A stretch of DNA of 64,000 bases. Origin: Chryseosolibacter indicum. Lineage in GTDB: Bacteria > Bacteroidota > Bacteroidia > Cytophagales > Cyclobacteriaceae. The stretch lies in NCBI RefSeq assembly GCF_018598585.1, contig NZ_JAHESD010000008.1:1-64000 (forward strand), in the 5' to 3' direction. Both the position numbers and the translations under genes were made by a program. Shown in pieces: positions 7,450-16,165 of the stretch (the stretch's first letter is position 1; every line of letters starts with the position of its first letter). The notes beneath the pieces were generated by a model that saw nothing but the letters and a program-made list of their open reading frames with translations, was not told where the DNA came from and did not search any database.

Positions 7450-9470
7450 GAATCGTGCGGACTCTCCTGATAGGCTTTCTCGTGTTTTTTATTTCCGGTA
7501 TTGGATTTACACAATCTAAAATAGATAGCCTTACAAACGAGCTGCGCAAAACTTCTATTGCTGATACTTCAAGAATAGAGGTGTTATTATCGCTTGCAAA
7601 GGCTTATCAATATTCTGATTTTGAAAAAAGTAAAGGATATGCTGAGGAGGCTATTCAGCTTGCCGAATCGAAGGATCTGAAAAAAGATCGTGCGGAGGCT
7701 TATCAAACTATCGGCGCCCTTTATACTACCAGCGGAGATTATACTACTGCACTGAAGTACGATAACATGGCTTTACAGCTAAATCTTGCTTTTAAGGATA
7801 GTACAGCAATTGCTCGCAATTACAATGGTATAGGTAATGATTACTACGATCTGGGCGAGTACGACGAGGCCTATCACTTTTTTACTCAATCTTATAAAAT
7901 GGCGAGAGCAATTAAAGATTCGTTGCGAATGATAGTTGCGCTTCATAATGTAGGAAGGGTTTTTAAAGAACTAGGGCAATATGACAGGGCCCAGAATTAT
8001 TTTAAAGTATCTCAGGCAATGAGTGAAAGAACGGGTGATGCCGAAGGATTGCCTTATACTTTAAGTGAAATAGGTGATGTTCAACTCAGGAAGGGTGATT
8101 ATGACTCGGCGTTGATCTCTTTGACTAACACTTTAAAGCTAACTAGGGAGCAGAATATTTTGGCTCTCGAGCCCAGAGCGTTGAACAGATTGGCTACCAT
8201 CTACCTTCATAAGAAAGATTATAATAATGCACTTGCCTACTACGATACAACCAGAAATCTTCATGTGAAAACCAATAACCAGTTCGGTATAGCTGAAGTT
8301 GAATTGGGAAGGGGTAGCGTGCTGATGGCGCAGGGTAATTATGATGAGGCTATCAAAAATATCAGTAGTAGTCTTGAGATTGCACAGAAGTCGAACGCTA
8401 GAATATTAGAGAAGGAATGTTATGGACAGCTCTCCCGTATCTGGGAGTTGAAAGGAGATTACAAAAAATCACTTGAGTTTTACAAGAAGCATACCGAACT
8501 TCAGGATACGTTGTTTAGTCACGATATGCAGGAAAAGCTGTTTCGTGATCAGATAAGATTTGAGACTGAGGACAAGGATTCGTTAATAGCAGCGCTTAGT
8601 CGTGATAAAGATGAAAAAGAGGATCAGCTTAAGCGGCAGGAATTCATCCGAAATATTCTTGTCGTTGTAATGGCGTTGAGTGTGATACTACTGGCGACAG
8701 TTTACAGAAGCGGTCAGCGCAGGCGCGAGATCAACATGTTGTTACTGAAGCACCAGGAGGAGACGGAAAAAAGAAGTGAAGAGCTTGAAAGATTAAACCA
8801 GGTAAAAGACAAATTTTTCTCCATCATTTCTCATGATTTACGTTCACCGATCAATGCTTTAGCTGGCTTGCTTGATCTTTTGGATAAGGGAGCGGTAAAG
8901 CCGGAAGAGTTTCCTATTCACATTAGGGAATTAAAAACAAGGTTTAATCATACAAGAACATTATTGAATAACCTGCTCGACTGGACTTTGTTGCAAATGG
9001 ATAAGTTAAACCTGCATGCAACGAAAATTGACATTCAGAAAATTGTAGACGAGAACATCCAGCTTTTAGGTGCTGTTCAAACAAAACAGATCCAGATGAT
9101 AAACAATGTTCAGAGCCCAACCATTGCATTTGCAGATTCGAACACAGTTAATCTTGTAATCCGAAACTTAATGACGAATGCCATTAAGTTTACCAATGAT
9201 GGAGGCTCAGTGGTTATAGCGTCTCAGGAAAAGGACAATGAGTGTATCATCTCCGTTACTGATAATGGTATTGGAATGAATCATGATGTACTCAGGATTC
9301 TTTTCGATAAAACTGCACCTTATACAACCAGAGGAACGGCAAATGAAAAAGGTACCGGCCTTGGACTTATTCTCTGTAAGGAATTTGTAGAAAAGAATGG
9401 AGGAAGAATTTGGGTGGAAAGTGAAGTTGGAAAGGGAAGTACTTTCTATTTCACATTGCCAAAAGGCTAA
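7419..9470 (+). CDS. TPR-containing sensor histidine kinase
   Basis: Up to 683 residues. Order of parts: signal-like hydrophobic segment (about 12-33), a series of tetratricopeptide repeats (about 50-360), a coiled stretch, one membrane helix (about 411-430, NILVVVMALSVILLATVY), a coiled coil, a HisKA helix with phosphoacceptor His472 in SIISHDLRSP, and HATPase_c with N box (RNLMTNAIKF), G1 (DNGIGM) and G2 (GTGLGL). It should be a functional kinase sensing through the TPR part. The first ATG lies inside nuoH; a GTG at 7455 would also give a complete signal peptide. No response regulator is adjacent. Its position inside the nuo run is unusual. Confidence 0.9.
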   Translation: MRILEDNFCLRIVRTLLIGFLVFFISGIGFTQSKIDSLTNELRKTSIADTSRIEVLLSLAKAYQYSDFEKSKGYAEEAIQLAESKDLKKDRAEAYQTIGALYTTSGDYTTALKYDNMALQLNLAFKDSTAIARNYNGIGNDYYDLGEYDEAYHFFTQSYKMARAIKDSLRMIVALHNVGRVFKELGQYDRAQNYFKVSQAMSERTGDAEGLPYTLSEIGDVQLRKGDYDSALISLTNTLKLTREQNILALEPRALNRLATIYLHKKDYNNALAYYDTTRNLHVKTNNQFGIAEVELGRGSVLMAQGNYDEAIKNISSSLEIAQKSNARILEKECYGQLSRIWELKGDYKKSLEFYKKHTELQDTLFSHDMQEKLFRDQIRFETEDKDSLIAALSRDKDEKEDQLKRQEFIRNILVVVMALSVILLATVYRSGQRRREINMLLLKHQEETEKRSEELERLNQVKDKFFSIISHDLRSPINALAGLLDLLDKGAVKPEEFPIHIRELKTRFNHTRTLLNNLLDWTLLQMDKLNLHATKIDIQKIVDENIQLLGAVQTKQIQMINNVQSPTIAFADSNTVNLVIRNLMTNAIKFTNDGGSVVIASQEKDNECIISVTDNGIGMNHDVLRILFDKTAPYTTRGTANEKGTGLGLILCKEFVEKNGGRIWVESEVGKGSTFYFTLPKG

Positions 9471-9511
9471 TTAATTGAATTTTTTACGCGTAAGCCTATC
9501 TTTTTTATCCC

Positions 9512-9519
9512 TATTTTTG
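9512..9519 (+). promoter_or_regulatory. possible -7 promoter element before nuoI
   Basis: TATTTTTG is an exact TAnnTTTG match that ends 10 bases before the nuoI ATG. No convincing TTG lies 19-21 bases upstream. If used, it would let nuoI-N be transcribed independently of the histidine kinase. Confidence 0.35.
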
Positions 9520-9529
9520 TTCAGTTGGT

Positions 9530-10243
9530 ATGGCAAGTGAACAAAAGAAATATTGGTCAGATCTAGGAGAAGCTGTTAAGTCCCTTTCTCAGGGACTTAA
9601 GCTAACTTTTAACCATATTTTATCTTCAAGAAAAACACTTAAACCCCTATCAATTGCCGATAAGGATTATTTCAGGGAAACGGAAGGTATTGCTACGATA
9701 CAGTATCCCCACCAGATAATACCTATTCCTGATAACGGTCGGTATAGATTGCATAATGAAATAGACGATTGCATTGTGTGTGACAAATGTGCTAAGATTT
9801 GTCCTGTCAACTGCATTACCATAGAACCAATAAAAGCGGTAGAAGAAATCGGAAAAACTTCGGATGGTACTTCTAAAAGAATATATGCAGCAAAGTTTGA
9901 TATTGACATGGGGAAGTGCTGCTTCTGTGGTCTATGTACAACAGTATGTCCTACTGAATGTCTTACAATGACTAAAGTATTTGACTTTAGTGTTACTGAT
10001 ATTCGTGAGCATAATTTTGCTTTTGCAGAAATGACAGAAACGCAAATATCAGAAAAAAAGAAAATCCTTGAAGAGCATCAGAAAAGTAAAATAGTTGCTC
10101 AGGCCCCTTCAACCAATCCTTTAGAGGTAAAGAAAGGCGACGAGGGAGCAACAACTTCGACGCCTGCAGTGAAGCAACCAGGTGCTCCCAAGCCTGTATT
10201 CAAACCGAAGATGAAACCACCAGGCGCACCACCTTCTGCATGA
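9530..10243 (+). CDS. nuoI: NADH-quinone oxidoreductase subunit I
   Basis: Carries two [4Fe-4S] clusters (N6a, N6b) that pass electrons along the complex I peripheral arm toward quinone. Two ferredoxin motifs are seen: CIVCDKCAKICP and CCFCGLCTTVCP. The protein has 237 residues, longer than typical NuoI. The extra C-terminal tail (about 180-237) is rich in Lys, Pro and Ala, with a repeated PGAP motif and no recognisable domain. Its end overlaps the nuoJ start by 4 bases. Confidence 0.95.
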   Translation: MASEQKKYWSDLGEAVKSLSQGLKLTFNHILSSRKTLKPLSIADKDYFRETEGIATIQYPHQIIPIPDNGRYRLHNEIDDCIVCDKCAKICPVNCITIEPIKAVEEIGKTSDGTSKRIYAAKFDIDMGKCCFCGLCTTVCPTECLTMTKVFDFSVTDIREHNFAFAEMTETQISEKKKILEEHQKSKIVAQAPSTNPLEVKKGDEGATTSTPAVKQPGAPKPVFKPKMKPPGAPPSA

Positions 10244-10740
10244 GTAGTTATTCTATAATACTATACGGTTTTATATTGATAGCATTAATTTCTGCTATAG
10301 GTATTCTTGCTGTAAATAATGTTTTTAAGGCCGCTTTGTTTCTACTAACATGTCTTCTTTCTCTAGCGGCCATTTATGTATTATGTTTGGCAGAGTTTGT
10401 GGCTGTAACTCAAATTCTTGTATATGCAGGAGGAGTTGTGGTGGTTATAATCTTTGGGATTATGCTAACCACAAAATTAACAGGTAAACCTTTGGAAGTT
10501 AAAAATGGCAACCTGTTTCCCGGGTTGTTAGCCGCGCTTGCGTTTGCTTCAATGCTTGTAAAGTATCAGAGCATGATGGCAACTTCAACTGCTGAACTTT
10601 CTACTATGAGTGAAAATCTTGTATCGAAGACGGGGGTTGAGTTAATGACGAACTATGTTCTTCCTTTTGAATTAGCAGGGTTACTTTTGTTAATGGCTCT
10701 GATAGGTGCCGCAGTAACAACACGTTCAACTCCGGAATAA
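10240..10740 (+). CDS. nuoJ: NADH-quinone oxidoreductase subunit J
   Basis: Membrane subunit of complex I, 166 residues with five predicted helices. The segment EFVAVTQILVYAGGVVVVIIFGIML contains the conserved third-helix region that acts in coupling quinone reduction to proton movement. It starts in a 4-base overlap with nuoI and is followed 7 bases later by nuoK, the usual order. Confidence 0.94.
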   Translation: MSSYSIILYGFILIALISAIGILAVNNVFKAALFLLTCLLSLAAIYVLCLAEFVAVTQILVYAGGVVVVIIFGIMLTTKLTGKPLEVKNGNLFPGLLAALAFASMLVKYQSMMATSTAELSTMSENLVSKTGVELMTNYVLPFELAGLLLLMALIGAAVTTRSTPE

Positions 10741-10747
10741 AAACATT

Positions 10748-11053
10748 ATGATTGAAGCTCTTCCGCTCCATATTTTAAGTGCATTTCTTTTTGCAACAGG
10801 ACTGGCCATTGTTATTATAAAACGCAATGCCATTGTGGTGCTTATGGGTATTGAGCTAATGCTAAATGCTTCGAATGTTAACCTGATAGTTTTTAATCGC
10901 ATGCATCCATCAACTTTTGATGGACAAATGTTTGCCCTATTTGTTATTATTGTAGCTGTTTGTGAAACTGCTGTAGGGCTCGCAATAATATTAAGGGTTT
11001 ACAGATTTTATAAGACATCTGTGCCTGATCATATACAAGAACTTAAAGGATAA
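10748..11053 (+). CDS. nuoK: NADH-quinone oxidoreductase subunit K
   Basis: Small MrpC-like membrane subunit of complex I, 101 residues and three helices. The conserved glutamate of helix 2 is in VLMGIELMLNASNVN, and the second conserved acidic residue is in VAVCETAVGLAI. It sits between nuoJ and nuoL with 2- to 7-base gaps, consistent with one transcript. Confidence 0.95.
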   Translation: MIEALPLHILSAFLFATGLAIVIIKRNAIVVLMGIELMLNASNVNLIVFNRMHPSTFDGQMFALFVIIVAVCETAVGLAIILRVYRFYKTSVPDHIQELKG

Positions 11054-11055
11054 CA

Positions 11056-12984
11056 TTGGAGGATAGCTTTCAACATGCGCACGGTTTTCTTCAAACGGTG
11101 GTACTGCTCACCTTGTTCTTACCATTAATATCCTTTGCTCTATCTATAATTATCTCGTACCGGTACGCCTGGATTGTTTCAATAAGTGCTCCCTTGTTTT
11201 TACTTGCCAGTGCTGTATGTGCTACAATAGCATTATTTAGCCAGTGGAATGCACCTGACGTGTTGATGAAGTTTAACTGGTTTACACTGGGGAAGGATGT
11301 CTTTTCAGCAGATCTGTTGATCTCTAATCTCGTTTTGCTGATGTTGTTTGTAGTCGCACTTATTTCTTTTCTGGTACATCTATATTCTGTAGGATACATG
11401 GCAGGTGATAAGAATATCAAAAGATACTTTGCCATGTTAGGGTTCTTTACTTTCTCTATGCAGGGGATTGTTCTTTCTGATAGTCTGCTTGTATTGTTTG
11501 TATTTTGGGAGCTTGTTGGATTCTCATCCTACCTTTTGATAGGACATTATAGTGAAAGTATAAATGCAGGACGTGCTTCAAAGAAAGCTTTTATACTAAA
11601 CAGAATTGGGGATATAGGATTTCTTGTTTGCCTGATGTTGGTGTGGTCAAATCAACATTCGTTCAATATAATTGAGATAGTTGGAGGAGAGCCAAGTGAA
11701 TGGAAGACTTACGCCTCACTGTGCCTTTTCTTTGGTGTGGTAGGTAAATCAGCACAATTTCCCTTGTTTACCTGGTTGCCTGATGCCATGGAAGGCCCCA
11801 CTCCTGTATCCGCCCTAATGCACGCAGCTACGATGGTAGCTGCGGGCGTATATTTAGTTATAAAAGTGTTTCCTTTTTTTACCCCTGTAACATTAGAGGT
11901 TATTACTATTATAGGACTTGTCACTGCATTAATTGGTGGGTTTTCTGCCTTAGCTCAATTTGATATAAAGAAGATACTTGCTTATTCTACAATTTCACAG
12001 CTGGGATTAATGCTGATAGGGGCAGGCGCGAGCATGCCAGAAGCTGCGTTACTTCACTTATTAACGCATGCCTTTTTTAAGGCGTGTTTGTTTTTGGGAG
12101 CTGGTGCAGTGATACATTCATTACATCAAGCGCAACGACAAGCCCATGCTCATTTTGATGCTCAGGATATCCGTTGCATGGGGGGATTATCTAAAAAACT
12201 CCGATGGACATTTGCCACCTTTGTTGTTAGTGGTGCATCATTGGCAGGTATTCCATTTTTCTCCGGTTTTTTATCGAAGGAAGCGTTGCTTACTTCTGTC
12301 TGGATGCAACAAGGGTATTTCTCTGCGATTGTCTTCTTAGGCTTTGCAATTGTTTCTGTTCTTACCGTGCTGTACACCTATCGTCTAGTATATTTTGTGT
12401 TTTTAGGTGAGAGCAGGATGGTTAAGGAACTACCTGTTACGGAGATTCCTTTAATTATGAGAATTCCACTAACAATTCTTGCTGTAGGCTCGTTTTGGTT
12501 TGTTGTTTCATGGAGCCCTTTCGACTTTAGCGGTTGGCTTTTTGAGTATTCAAAGACACGCGCACCTATCGAACTAACAATAGGCTCTTCGGTAATTATT
12601 CTGGTTACACTTTTTTTCAGTACAAAGATTTACAGGTCGGGCGTTGCTCATACAAGTGATGTTCTCAGAAACGGTTTTTACGTTGATTCTTTTTATAACA
12701 AAGTGAGCTTATATGCGCTCACGCCAATTTATAGGGCTACACTTTTTTTGGACAGAAAAGTGATAGATGGAGGAATTCACTTTAGTGTATACGCACAAGT
12801 TACATTTGCACATGTGGTAGCCTGGGTAGACAGACAAATTGTTGATGGATTGGTTCACCTGGTAGCCGGCGTGGCTTCAGGCATTGGATCGTTAATAAGA
12901 TCTTTTCAAGGTGGAAAAATTCAGCATTATGTGTATTGGGCAGTTTTTGCAATCATTATTTTTCTAATTTGCGTTTTAAAATAA
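11056..12984 (+). CDS. nuoL: NADH-quinone oxidoreductase subunit L
   Basis: Distal antiporter-like proton channel of complex I, 642 residues with the long lateral helix at the C-terminus. Diagnostic segments are VFWELVGFSSYLLIGHY (helix 5 Glu) and GKSAQFPLFTWLPDAMEGPTPVSALMHAATMV (helix 7-8 Lys and His). I take TTG at 11056 as the start because it lies 2 bases after the nuoK stop and no ATG precedes the first helix. A 37-base gap separates it from nuoM. Confidence 0.96.
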   Translation: MEDSFQHAHGFLQTVVLLTLFLPLISFALSIIISYRYAWIVSISAPLFLLASAVCATIALFSQWNAPDVLMKFNWFTLGKDVFSADLLISNLVLLMLFVVALISFLVHLYSVGYMAGDKNIKRYFAMLGFFTFSMQGIVLSDSLLVLFVFWELVGFSSYLLIGHYSESINAGRASKKAFILNRIGDIGFLVCLMLVWSNQHSFNIIEIVGGEPSEWKTYASLCLFFGVVGKSAQFPLFTWLPDAMEGPTPVSALMHAATMVAAGVYLVIKVFPFFTPVTLEVITIIGLVTALIGGFSALAQFDIKKILAYSTISQLGLMLIGAGASMPEAALLHLLTHAFFKACLFLGAGAVIHSLHQAQRQAHAHFDAQDIRCMGGLSKKLRWTFATFVVSGASLAGIPFFSGFLSKEALLTSVWMQQGYFSAIVFLGFAIVSVLTVLYTYRLVYFVFLGESRMVKELPVTEIPLIMRIPLTILAVGSFWFVVSWSPFDFSGWLFEYSKTRAPIELTIGSSVIILVTLFFSTKIYRSGVAHTSDVLRNGFYVDSFYNKVSLYALTPIYRATLFLDRKVIDGGIHFSVYAQVTFAHVVAWVDRQIVDGLVHLVAGVASGIGSLIRSFQGGKIQHYVYWAVFAIIIFLICVLK

Positions 12985-13021
12985 CGATTAAAGTAATCAG
13001 ATAAAGTTCTTGTAAACTGAA

Positions 13022-14638
13022 ATGCAGCAGTATCTACTCTCTCTTCTGATATTCATTCCACTCATTGCTGCGATTGTTGTTCTTTTTGTGCCGTCTGTCT
13101 TTCAGCGGAGCTTTCGCATGATCACATTGTCTGCTTCAATTTTACAAGCAATTATTTTTACAATTATTCTTAGTAGCTCTTCAGCAGATGCATCTTTTAT
13201 AATAAAGGAACAAACGACATGGTTTTCTATTGATATCGGTTCATGGGGCATATTAAAGGCGGAGTACTTTGTATTACTTGATGGTTTAAATGTTTCTTTA
13301 GTGGCCTTATCTATTGGTGTGATGCTTATTGCAACCATAGCATCGTGGAAGGAAACAAAGAATCAAAAGGGATATTATGCTTTGCTTCTTATCCTGAATA
13401 CGGCGATAGTAGGAAGCTTTACTGCACTTGATTTCTTGTTGTTCTATCTTTTTTTCGAGTTTATGTTGCTTCCTATGTTTTTCCTGATCGGGATTTGGGG
13501 AGGGCCAAGAAGAGAATATGCTTCGATTAAGTTCTTTTTATATACATTATTGGGATCAATTTTTATTCTGATAGCACTTATCGCTTTATATATCTCAGTT
13601 CATGACCCTTCTGCTGTACCTGGCAAACTTGTACATAGTTTCAATCTGCTGACCATGGCAGATCCGAAAAATTATATCTCGAACTCTATTCTTGATCCTA
13701 ACAATTTATGGATGGTAGGGCCACTCAGCGCCCGCACGTGGATTTTTCTATTGATATTCTTCGGCTTTGCTATCAAACTTCCGATGGTGCCGGTTCACAC
13801 GTGGTTGCCTGACGCACACGTTGAAGCATCAACTCCGATTTCGGTCATTCTTGCTGCATTGTTGTTAAAGATTGGAGGCTACGGAATATTGAGAATTGCT
13901 TATCCTATTTTGCCAGATGCGGCGGTTGAGCTCAGCTGGATTGTTGCAACATTTGGTGTGATCTCAATAATTTATGGTGCCCTCAATGCACTAGCGAGCA
14001 AAGATCTAAAAAGACTGATAGCCTATTCGTCGGTGTCCCATATGGGCTTTGTTATTCTTGGCATTTCATCAGTAACGAGTGAAGGCGTGACAGGAGCAAT
14101 CTATCAGATGTTTAGCCATGGGATAATTTCTGCCATGTTATTTCTTATTGCTGGAGTTTTATATGATCGAACCCATGATCGTATAATCAATAATTATTCC
14201 GGGCTGGCTTCTAGAATGCCTGCTTATTTTGTAATGGTTTTAGTCGCATTTTTTGCGTCCCTGGGCTTACCTGGTTTTTCGGGTTTCATCGCTGAAATTA
14301 TGGTTTTCCTCGGGGCATTTAGATCTGCTTCAGCTAATGGACTAATACATGAAAGCTTTGCTATAATTGCTACTAGTGGCCTTGTATTAGGGGCGGCATA
14401 TTACCTTTGGACAATTCAAAGGATGTTCTTTGGTCCATTTGATTTAAAAGGCATTGCTTCTAAATCAGAATTATATGACTTAACACCCAGAGAATATATT
14501 CTTTTACTACCATTGGCATTTAGTGCATTAGCATTCGGTATTTTCCCTCAACTCATTTTAAATTGGATTAATCCTTTTGCACAGCAGTTTATAGAGGCTG
14601 TTCTAAGTAAAGGAGCTAGTTTAACTTCTAACCTTTGA
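13022..14638 (+). CDS. nuoM: NADH-quinone oxidoreductase subunit M
   Basis: Second antiporter-like proton channel of complex I, 538 residues. Helix 5 carries the conserved Glu in FLLFYLFFEFMLLPMFFLIGIWGG, and helix 7-8 has FAIKLPMVPVHTWLPDAHVEA with the conserved Lys and His. Its stop codon overlaps the TTG start of nuoN by 3 bases (within TTGA), so the two are probably translationally coupled. Confidence 0.96.
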   Translation: MQQYLLSLLIFIPLIAAIVVLFVPSVFQRSFRMITLSASILQAIIFTIILSSSSADASFIIKEQTTWFSIDIGSWGILKAEYFVLLDGLNVSLVALSIGVMLIATIASWKETKNQKGYYALLLILNTAIVGSFTALDFLLFYLFFEFMLLPMFFLIGIWGGPRREYASIKFFLYTLLGSIFILIALIALYISVHDPSAVPGKLVHSFNLLTMADPKNYISNSILDPNNLWMVGPLSARTWIFLLIFFGFAIKLPMVPVHTWLPDAHVEASTPISVILAALLLKIGGYGILRIAYPILPDAAVELSWIVATFGVISIIYGALNALASKDLKRLIAYSSVSHMGFVILGISSVTSEGVTGAIYQMFSHGIISAMLFLIAGVLYDRTHDRIINNYSGLASRMPAYFVMVLVAFFASLGLPGFSGFIAEIMVFLGAFRSASANGLIHESFAIIATSGLVLGAAYYLWTIQRMFFGPFDLKGIASKSELYDLTPREYILLLPLAFSALAFGIFPQLILNWINPFAQQFIEAVLSKGASLTSNL

Positions 14639-16110
14639 TTGTGAATTTACAGGAAGCGCTACATATTATTGAGAAGAGCCTTTCCTATCTCTATCCGGAG
14701 TTGATACTTACAGGAGGAATTCTTGTGCTAATAACAATTAGCCTTTTCAAACGGATAAGCTCTATTGTCTTTTCTGTTGTATCAATTAGTATATGTCTCG
14801 CAACAATTAGCTTATTAGTTGAAGAGGGCTTGCTCCGCGCATCATTATTTTCTGGGATAATTGTTAAAGAATCTTTTTCGACTTACCTAAAGATACTGGC
14901 AAACATCGGGAGTTTAGTAACGTGTGTAATGACCCTAAGTAGTAATAATCAGCGAATGAAAAGCGCTGAGTTCTATGCATTGCTTTTGACCATTGTTCTA
15001 GGGGGACATTTCCTTGTGATGAGTAATAATCTTCTTATGGTGTTTATCTCTATGGAGATTATATCAATATCATCATATGTGCTAGCTGGGCATGCAAACA
15101 CAAAAGAAGCGAGTGAAGGAAGTTTAAAATATTTTTTATTTGGCTCTGTGGCATCTGCCATCATGCTCTACGGTTTTTCACTTCTCTATGGCGTAACAGG
15201 CACGCTGGATTTTGCAACAGAAGGATTTGTAAAAGGAATTACAGAATACAACAGCCCAATTCTATTGATAGCAGGTTTTATGGCACTTGCTGGTTTTTTA
15301 TTTAAGGTAGGGGCAGCGCCAATGCATCCATGGGCACCTGACGTTTACCAGGGTGCCTCTGTTCCTGTAGTAGCTTTTTTGTCTGTCGTTCCTAAACTTG
15401 CAGGTATTGGCATTCTGATCAAATTCATTCTTGTTATAAGCGCGTACGGTCAATCCAAATATGATTGGCAGGCCATTATTTCTGTTGTGGCGATACTCAC
15501 TTTAACCGTAGGGAATTTCTCTGCGTTAGCACAAAGAAATTTAAAACGAATGATGGCATATTCTTCCATTGCCCAAACCGGTTTTTTACTTGTTGGTATT
15601 GCAGCATATCTTCCGGAAGGGATTCAGTTTATGCTTTTTTATGCGACCGTATATGTTGCAATGAACTTTATTGTTTTCATTTCATTGCAGTTCTTTGAAC
15701 AACGAAATATTTGGAATACAGAACATTTCGCGGGAACAGGTAGATTATTATTGTGGCCCTCCATATCCATGCTAATAGGTTTAATAGCTCTAACAGGACT
15801 ACCACCTACGGCAGGATTTACCGGTAAACTTTTTATTTTTTCCTCTCTTTGGGAAGCATATCACCTTTCTGAAAAAAATATTCTTCTCTGGTTGTTCGTT
15901 TTTGGCTTATTAAACACGGTTGTTTCCCTGTTTTACTATTTGAAAATACCCTATTATGCTTTTTTAAAGGAAGGGCAATCGGTTGAGAAAGGAAATTTCA
16001 ACTTGTGGGAAAATCTTTTGAGTTTAATTCTGGTTTTAGTTGTACTTGGGTTGTTCTTCGCTCCCGGACTGTTGATGTGTTGGATTAATAGCGTTAACTT
16101 TGTATTATAA
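14635..16110 (+). CDS. nuoN: NADH-quinone oxidoreductase subunit N
   Basis: Third antiporter-like subunit of complex I, 491 residues. Recognised by VFISMEIISISSYVLAGH (helix 5 Glu), FLFKVGAAPMHPWAPDVYQGA and RNLKRMMAYSSIAQTGF. The start is either TTG at 14635, which overlaps the nuoM stop, or GTG at 14641; both give nearly the same protein. It is the last nuo gene here; the next gene begins 55 bases later and is unrelated to respiration. Confidence 0.95.
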   Translation: MIVNLQEALHIIEKSLSYLYPELILTGGILVLITISLFKRISSIVFSVVSISICLATISLLVEEGLLRASLFSGIIVKESFSTYLKILANIGSLVTCVMTLSSNNQRMKSAEFYALLLTIVLGGHFLVMSNNLLMVFISMEIISISSYVLAGHANTKEASEGSLKYFLFGSVASAIMLYGFSLLYGVTGTLDFATEGFVKGITEYNSPILLIAGFMALAGFLFKVGAAPMHPWAPDVYQGASVPVVAFLSVVPKLAGIGILIKFILVISAYGQSKYDWQAIISVVAILTLTVGNFSALAQRNLKRMMAYSSIAQTGFLLVGIAAYLPEGIQFMLFYATVYVAMNFIVFISLQFFEQRNIWNTEHFAGTGRLLLWPSISMLIGLIALTGLPPTAGFTGKLFIFSSLWEAYHLSEKNILLWLFVFGLLNTVVSLFYYLKIPYYAFLKEGQSVEKGNFNLWENLLSLILVLVVLGLFFAPGLLMCWINSVNFVL

Positions 16111-16165
16111 AGTTCATAGTCGGAGCTGTGAACAAACCGAGCGGTGAACAGATAATAAACTACGA

